Both the position numbers and the translations under genes were made by a program. The notes beneath the pieces were generated by a model. The model saw only the letters and a program-made list of their open reading frames with translations. It had not been told where the DNA came from and searched no databases. A stretch of DNA of 8,556 bases from Brevibacillus sp. (GTDB taxonomy: Bacteria; Bacillota; Bacilli; Brevibacillales; Brevibacillaceae). This document shows positions 5,595 to 8,556 of the stretch, one piece after another (position 1 is the first letter of the stretch; the number at the start of each line of letters is the position of its first letter). Location: NCBI GenBank assembly GCA_029240815.1, contig JARDZO010000245.1, positions 1-8,556 on the forward strand, given 5' to 3'.

Positions 5595-6955
5595 GCCTTC
5601 AGTTACGTATTACTCTCATGTTTGGTCTCTTATTGTTAGTCCTTACGTCTATTTCTGCCAGCTTGATTCATTCCTTTTTGCTCGATAACCTGATTGATCA
5701 GCAAAAAAATGAGCTGGTACTAAAAGGCCAAACCTGGATCGATAAAAATAACGACCCTTCAGAAATCATCCAGCCGGAATCGATCGCAGAACTGACTAGG
5801 CTGTTTATCTCCAATCGTAAGGTCGAAGTCCTGTTACTGGGGAAAAAGAAAAAAGTACTGTATACGACTCTTCCTTCTTCTAATTTGAATCAATGGCTGG
5901 ACGCCTTGGAACGAAAAGTAGAAAAACGGAAAGATAAGAACATTTGGATCGTTGGCGACGATGATTATGTCGTAGTCAATTTGCCGTTTAAGAACGATGA
6001 AAAACAGAGACTGATTCTAGGCTCCCCCGTTCGTGGATTGAAAGATGCACGTCTCGAGCTGACACAAAATATCATCATCGTTCTCCTCATTGGAGCTGTA
6101 TCTACGATTCTCCTCAGCTTTTTCATGACAAAAAGCATGGTACGCCCCTTGAACCAGTTGGTGAAGGAGATCAAAAAAGTGCAGTTTCGCCGCTTTTCCG
6201 AGGTCCGCCATATTCCTGCTCGAGGAGAGATTGCCGAAGTCTCCGAGAGTGTCTTTTCGATGGCACAGGAGTTGGATCGTTTCCATGAAATCCAGCGTCA
6301 ATTTTTGCAGAATGCTTCCCATGAATTAAAAACCCCCCTGATGTCCATTCAAGGATATGCAGAAGGGATTCGAGACGGTATTTTCACGGACAAGTCGGCA
6401 GAACAGGGCCTGGATGTGATTGTCGCTGAGACCAATCGCCTAAAACATATCGTGACGGAAATTATCCTGCTAGCAAAACTGGAGAGCGAAGAAGACCTCT
6501 TTCACCCTTCTTCCTATTCAGCATCTGAGCTGGTGTCAGAAGCGATTGAGCGCCTGCATCCACTGACGGTTCAGCAAAACGTTACCATCACCGTTCGCAA
6601 CCTGAGTACAGACCCCACTCTGTATGTAGATAATGGAAAGATTTTGCAAGCGTTGCTCAATATTGTAGGGAATGCACTGCGCCACGCCGACGAGCATATT
6701 GAAATCCGGATTGATGGAGGAAAACGCCACGCCATCATTGAGGTTATTGATGATGGAGAAGGCATTCCTGATGAATTGTTACCCCACCTGTTTCATCGTT
6801 TTGTCAAAGGAAAGAATGGAGACGTTGGCTTGGGGCTAGCCATCTCCCGTGCGATTGTCGAAAGATCGGGAGGGGCAATTGATGTGAGGAACGGAACTGT
6901 TTCCGGTGCCGTGTTTCGCCTGACGCTTCCCCTGCGACCGCCTACACAAAGCTAA
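5591..6955 (+). CDS. Membrane sensor histidine kinase, CssS-like
   Basis: The 454-residue kinase has a first transmembrane helix (about 9-31), an extracytoplasmic sensor region of about 125 residues (32-157), a second helix (about 158-180), a HAMP linker (about 181-233) and the kinase core. The phosphorylated histidine is His244 in NASHELKTPLMSIQGYAEGI. The ATP-binding domain shows Asn361 in NIVGNALRHA, DDGEGIPDE (387-395) and GDVGLGLAI (410-418). The sensor region is charged and not recognised as a known ligand domain. The H-box context and the GKxG..GLGL region resemble CssS of B. subtilis. It would phosphorylate the regulator encoded just before it. Translation begins at an ATG overlapping the regulator stop, with GGAGAGGA (5573-5580) upstream. 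The stop codon is part of the terminator stem that ends the operon. Confidence 0.92.
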   Translation: MSLQLRITLMFGLLLLVLTSISASLIHSFLLDNLIDQQKNELVLKGQTWIDKNNDPSEIIQPESIAELTRLFISNRKVEVLLLGKKKKVLYTTLPSSNLNQWLDALERKVEKRKDKNIWIVGDDDYVVVNLPFKNDEKQRLILGSPVRGLKDARLELTQNIIIVLLIGAVSTILLSFFMTKSMVRPLNQLVKEIKKVQFRRFSEVRHIPARGEIAEVSESVFSMAQELDRFHEIQRQFLQNASHELKTPLMSIQGYAEGIRDGIFTDKSAEQGLDVIVAETNRLKHIVTEIILLAKLESEEDLFHPSSYSASELVSEAIERLHPLTVQQNVTITVRNLSTDPTLYVDNGKILQALLNIVGNALRHADEHIEIRIDGGKRHAIIEVIDDGEGIPDELLPHLFHRFVKGKNGDVGLGLAISRAIVERSGGAIDVRNGTVSGAVFRLTLPLRPPTQS

Positions 6956-6992
6956 CACCCGAGACCATTTATCTGCCTCGGGTGTTAGTTTT
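6948..6992. terminator. Terminator between convergent kinase and MFS genes
   Basis: CTAACACCCGAG (6952-6963) pairs perfectly with CTCGGGTGTTAG (6977-6988), 12 bp, around a 13-base loop. Flanking AAAG and TTTT lengthen the stem. The TAA stop of the kinase gene lies inside the left arm. On the plus strand the tail is TTTTATTT, a good terminator. On the minus strand the tail is a shorter CTTTG, so it probably also ends the MFS transcript but less efficiently. Confidence 0.85.
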
Positions 6993-7013
6993 ATTTCAGT
7001 ACTCTTTTTACCG

Positions 7014-8288
7014 TTACATATTCCGGGAAACAGATGGAGTGAGCGCGTTCCTTCCAATTCTCATTACCATGAGCGAAGCCAGCAAACAAAACGCACCTGC
7101 TACTATAAACATAAAGAAGTAGCTGTTCAACATCGTGTAGACGACCCCTCCGCCGTACGCGGCGACTGCAGCTCCCAACTGATGGGCTGCCAAAATCCAG
7201 CCAAACAAGATTCCCGCCTGTTGTCTTCCGAAAATATCTGTAGTCAATTTCAGGGTGGGTGGTACGGTCGCTACCCAATCCAAGCCGTAGAAGACGATAA
7301 ACAACCCGAGACTGAAGGTGGAAGAAGACAGGGCAGTAGGGAGCCACATCAATGAAAGGCCACGTAACCCGTAGTACCAGAACAATAGCCAGCGATTATT
7401 AAAGCGATCCGACAACCACCCGGAAAAGGTAGTCCCGATGATATCAAAAACGCCAATCAACGCAAGTAAACTGGCTGCCGTGACAGCTGGAATGCCATGT
7501 TCCATACAAGCCGCAATGAAATGGGTCCCGATCAGACCGTTGGTAGACAATCCACATATAAAAAAGCTACCCGCTAACAACCAGAAGTCAAAAGAACGCA
7601 GACCTGTAAATAAACCCTGGATCGCTGTGCGAAAAGGATTTTGCGTAGGAACAGACAACTCCTTATCCGCCTCTGTAGCCCCATATGCCTTCAGACCCTT
7701 ATCACTTGGTCGGTCACGCATGAAGAACATAACGACTGGTACCATGATGAGTGCAACTACTGAAATGATCCAAGTAGCCGTCCGCCAGCCTGCTGACTCT
7801 GCCATACTCGCCAAGAGAGGGAGAAACAAAAGCTGACCCGTAGCGCCACTCGCGGTCAAAATACCCATGACCAGACCACGATGCTGGATGAACCACCGAT
7901 TGGCAATCATTGCCCCTAATACAGAGGCGGTACAGCCTGACCCAAGTCCAACTACGATTCCCCATAGTAAAGTCAATTGCCAGGAAGCCTGCATCCAGGT
8001 CGTTAGTGCTGATCCCAGTGCCAGCATCAGAAGAGCGATCATGGTGATACGTCGAATCCCAAACCGGTCCATCACTGCTGCAGCGAAGGGGCCAACCAGC
8101 CCATATAACAGCAGGTTGACGGATAAGGCAAAAGAGATCGCCGAACGGCTCCAGCCAAACTCCTGTTCAACCGGGATCATAAATACACCAGGAGCAGAAC
8201 GGATCCCTGCGCCGATCAAAAGAATAAAGAACGTGACGCCCGCTATTACCCACGCATAGTGAAAACGTATGGAAGAATCCTGCTTCAT
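7014..8288 (-). CDS. MFS transporter, oxalate/formate or monocarboxylate type
   Basis: This is a 424-residue, probably 12-helix transporter of the major facilitator superfamily. The N-terminal half contains RSAPGVFMIPVEQEFGWSRS (about 30-49), typical of the OFA/monocarboxylate transporter group, then AAAVMDRFGIRR (69-80), the motif-A loop. A central cytoplasmic loop (KGLKAYGATEADKEL region) separates the halves, and GWLSDRFNNRW marks the second half. The group moves organic anions such as oxalate, formate or other monocarboxylates, and drug-like solutes in some cases; the substrate here is unknown. The start is set at 8288 because AGAGGAG (8294-8300) lies 5 bases upstream. The in-frame ATG at 8336 lies only about 5 bases after the predicted transcription start, leaving no room for a ribosome binding site within the message. 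The gene is monocistronic between an rRNA terminator and the convergent kinase gene. Confidence 0.85.
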   Translation of the reverse strand: MKQDSSIRFHYAWVIAGVTFFILLIGAGIRSAPGVFMIPVEQEFGWSRSAISFALSVNLLLYGLVGPFAAAVMDRFGIRRITMIALLMLALGSALTTWMQASWQLTLLWGIVVGLGSGCTASVLGAMIANRWFIQHRGLVMGILTASGATGQLLFLPLLASMAESAGWRTATWIISVVALIMVPVVMFFMRDRPSDKGLKAYGATEADKELSVPTQNPFRTAIQGLFTGLRSFDFWLLAGSFFICGLSTNGLIGTHFIAACMEHGIPAVTAASLLALIGVFDIIGTTFSGWLSDRFNNRWLLFWYYGLRGLSLMWLPTALSSSTFSLGLFIVFYGLDWVATVPPTLKLTTDIFGRQQAGILFGWILAAHQLGAAVAAYGGGVVYTMLNSYFFMFIVAGAFCLLASLMVMRIGRNALTPSVSRNM

Positions 8289-8293
8289 ACAAA

Positions 8294-8300
8294 CTCCTCT
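8294..8300 (-). promoter_or_regulatory. Ribosome binding site deciding the second MFS start
   Basis: AGAGGAG on the minus strand lies 5 bases before the ATG at 8288. It favours this start over the upstream in-frame ATG at 8336. Confidence 0.75.
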
Positions 8301-8347
8301 CCTACCCAAAAACATCTGAAAGTTCTGTATTGTCATTTTATATTCCT

Positions 8348-8376
8348 ACTATAGAGGACGAAGAGCGAGAAGTAAA
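8348..8376 (-). promoter_or_regulatory. Possible promoter of the second MFS gene
   Basis: On the minus strand TTTACT (8371-8376) and TATAGT (8348-8353) have the standard 17-bp spacing, with four of six and five of six consensus matches. Initiation would be near 8341, giving a leader of about 53 bases to the preferred start codon. It lies about 55 bp downstream of the rRNA terminator, so the gene has its own promoter. Confidence 0.5.
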
Positions 8377-8429
8377 AGTGATGTTTTTCATTTGGTTCAT
8401 CAAAATATTCGATGGTTCCGATTCAAAAT

Positions 8430-8453
8430 AAAAAAACCATCCTCAACGGATGG
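8430..8453 (-). terminator. Intrinsic terminator of the rRNA operon
   Basis: In minus-strand RNA CCAUCC (8453-8448) pairs with GGAUGG (8442-8437) around GUUGA, extended by a G-U and an A-U pair, and is followed by seven U residues (8436-8430). It lies about 46 bases after the 23S 3' end. Confidence 0.85.
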
Positions 8454-8499
8454 CTCGTTCATTCCTTGAAAACTGGATCTGCATGTATGCTAAGAGTGT
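8454..8499 (-). other. 23S rRNA 3' flank, half of the processing stalk
   Basis: Minus-strand ATCCAGTTTTCAAGGAA (8462-8478) is the complement of the CCTTGAAAACTGGAT motif commonly found before 23S rRNA in Bacillales spacers. The two flanks pair to form the stalk cut during 23S maturation. Only the 3' half is in this window. No 5S rRNA sequence is present here. Confidence 0.65.
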
Positions 8500-8556
8500 G
8501 GATAAGTCCTCGACCGATTAGTATTCGTCAGCTCCACGTGTTGCCACGCTTCCACA
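8500..8556 (-). rRNA. 23S ribosomal RNA, 3' end (cut by window edge)
   Basis: The minus strand reads into the conserved 3' end of bacterial 23S rRNA, including GTGGAGCTGACGAATACTAA followed by TCGGTCGAGGACTTATCC. The mature end is placed at about 8500 by analogy with the B. subtilis end (GAGGACUUAACC). The gene continues beyond 8556. Its orientation is the same as gyrA. Confidence 0.93.

Noticed and set aside
6836..7057. Plus/minus overlapping ORFs in the other frames of gyrA, ABC-F, kinase and MFS genes.
   Set aside because: They lie antisense or out of frame to genes with clear domain motifs, lack ribosome binding sites and resemble no protein family.
1..8556. CRISPR array, insertion sequence, prophage attachment site or tRNA gene.
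   Set aside because: No regularly spaced repeats, transposase or integrase frames, terminal inverted repeats or tRNA-like cloverleaf sequences were seen on reading both strands.

Overview
The window looks like chromosomal DNA from a Gram-positive member of the Bacillales, most likely Brevibacillus or a near relative. This is judged from the AGGAGG-type ribosome binding sites, the AT-tailed intrinsic terminators, the GyrA N-terminus, the CssRS-like two-component proteins and the 23S rRNA 3' end. The genus is an inference from overall style; no database was searched.

Layout, left to right. (1) Positions 1-396, minus strand: the 5' end of gyrA, with its own promoter. (2) 608-1801, minus: a 12-TM drug-efflux-type MFS transporter behind a promoter that contains an inverted repeat. 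(3) 1894-3537, minus: a duplicated-ATPase ABC-F protein of the antibiotic-resistance (VmlR/Vga-like) kind. (4) 3538-3883: the leader of the ABC-F gene. It holds a promoter, a 23-codon upstream ORF with a strong Shine-Dalgarno, an 11-bp hairpin inside that uORF, and two successive intrinsic terminators just before the ABC-F start. (5) 3990-4682, plus: a secreted, lysine/glutamate-rich helical protein of unknown function with its own terminator. (6) 4869-6955, plus: an overlapping response regulator and sensor kinase pair resembling B. subtilis CssR/CssS. (7) 7014-8288, minus: a second MFS transporter of the oxalate/formate-antiporter or monocarboxylate style, converging on the kinase gene across a shared terminator. 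(8) 8430-8556, minus: the 3' end of a 23S rRNA gene, its processing flank and a terminator, with no 5S rRNA between them.

How it may fit together. The core genes (rRNA and gyrA) run on the minus strand, and the stretch between them is a small stress and drug-defence cluster. The clearest regulatory signal is a pair of 11-bp direct repeats (TGTATGGGAAA, TGTGTGGGAAA) upstream of the response regulator. A second array of the same repeat lies between the secreted-protein gene and the ABC-F promoter, on the same strand as the ABC-F gene. This suggests that the two-component system controls itself and one or both of those genes. Once started, the ABC-F transcript would meet a second, ribosome-dependent checkpoint: the uORF and tandem terminators. 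Envelope sensing followed by antibiotic-sensing attenuation in front of a ribosome-protection gene is the most interesting hypothesis here. It is inferred from sequence patterns only.
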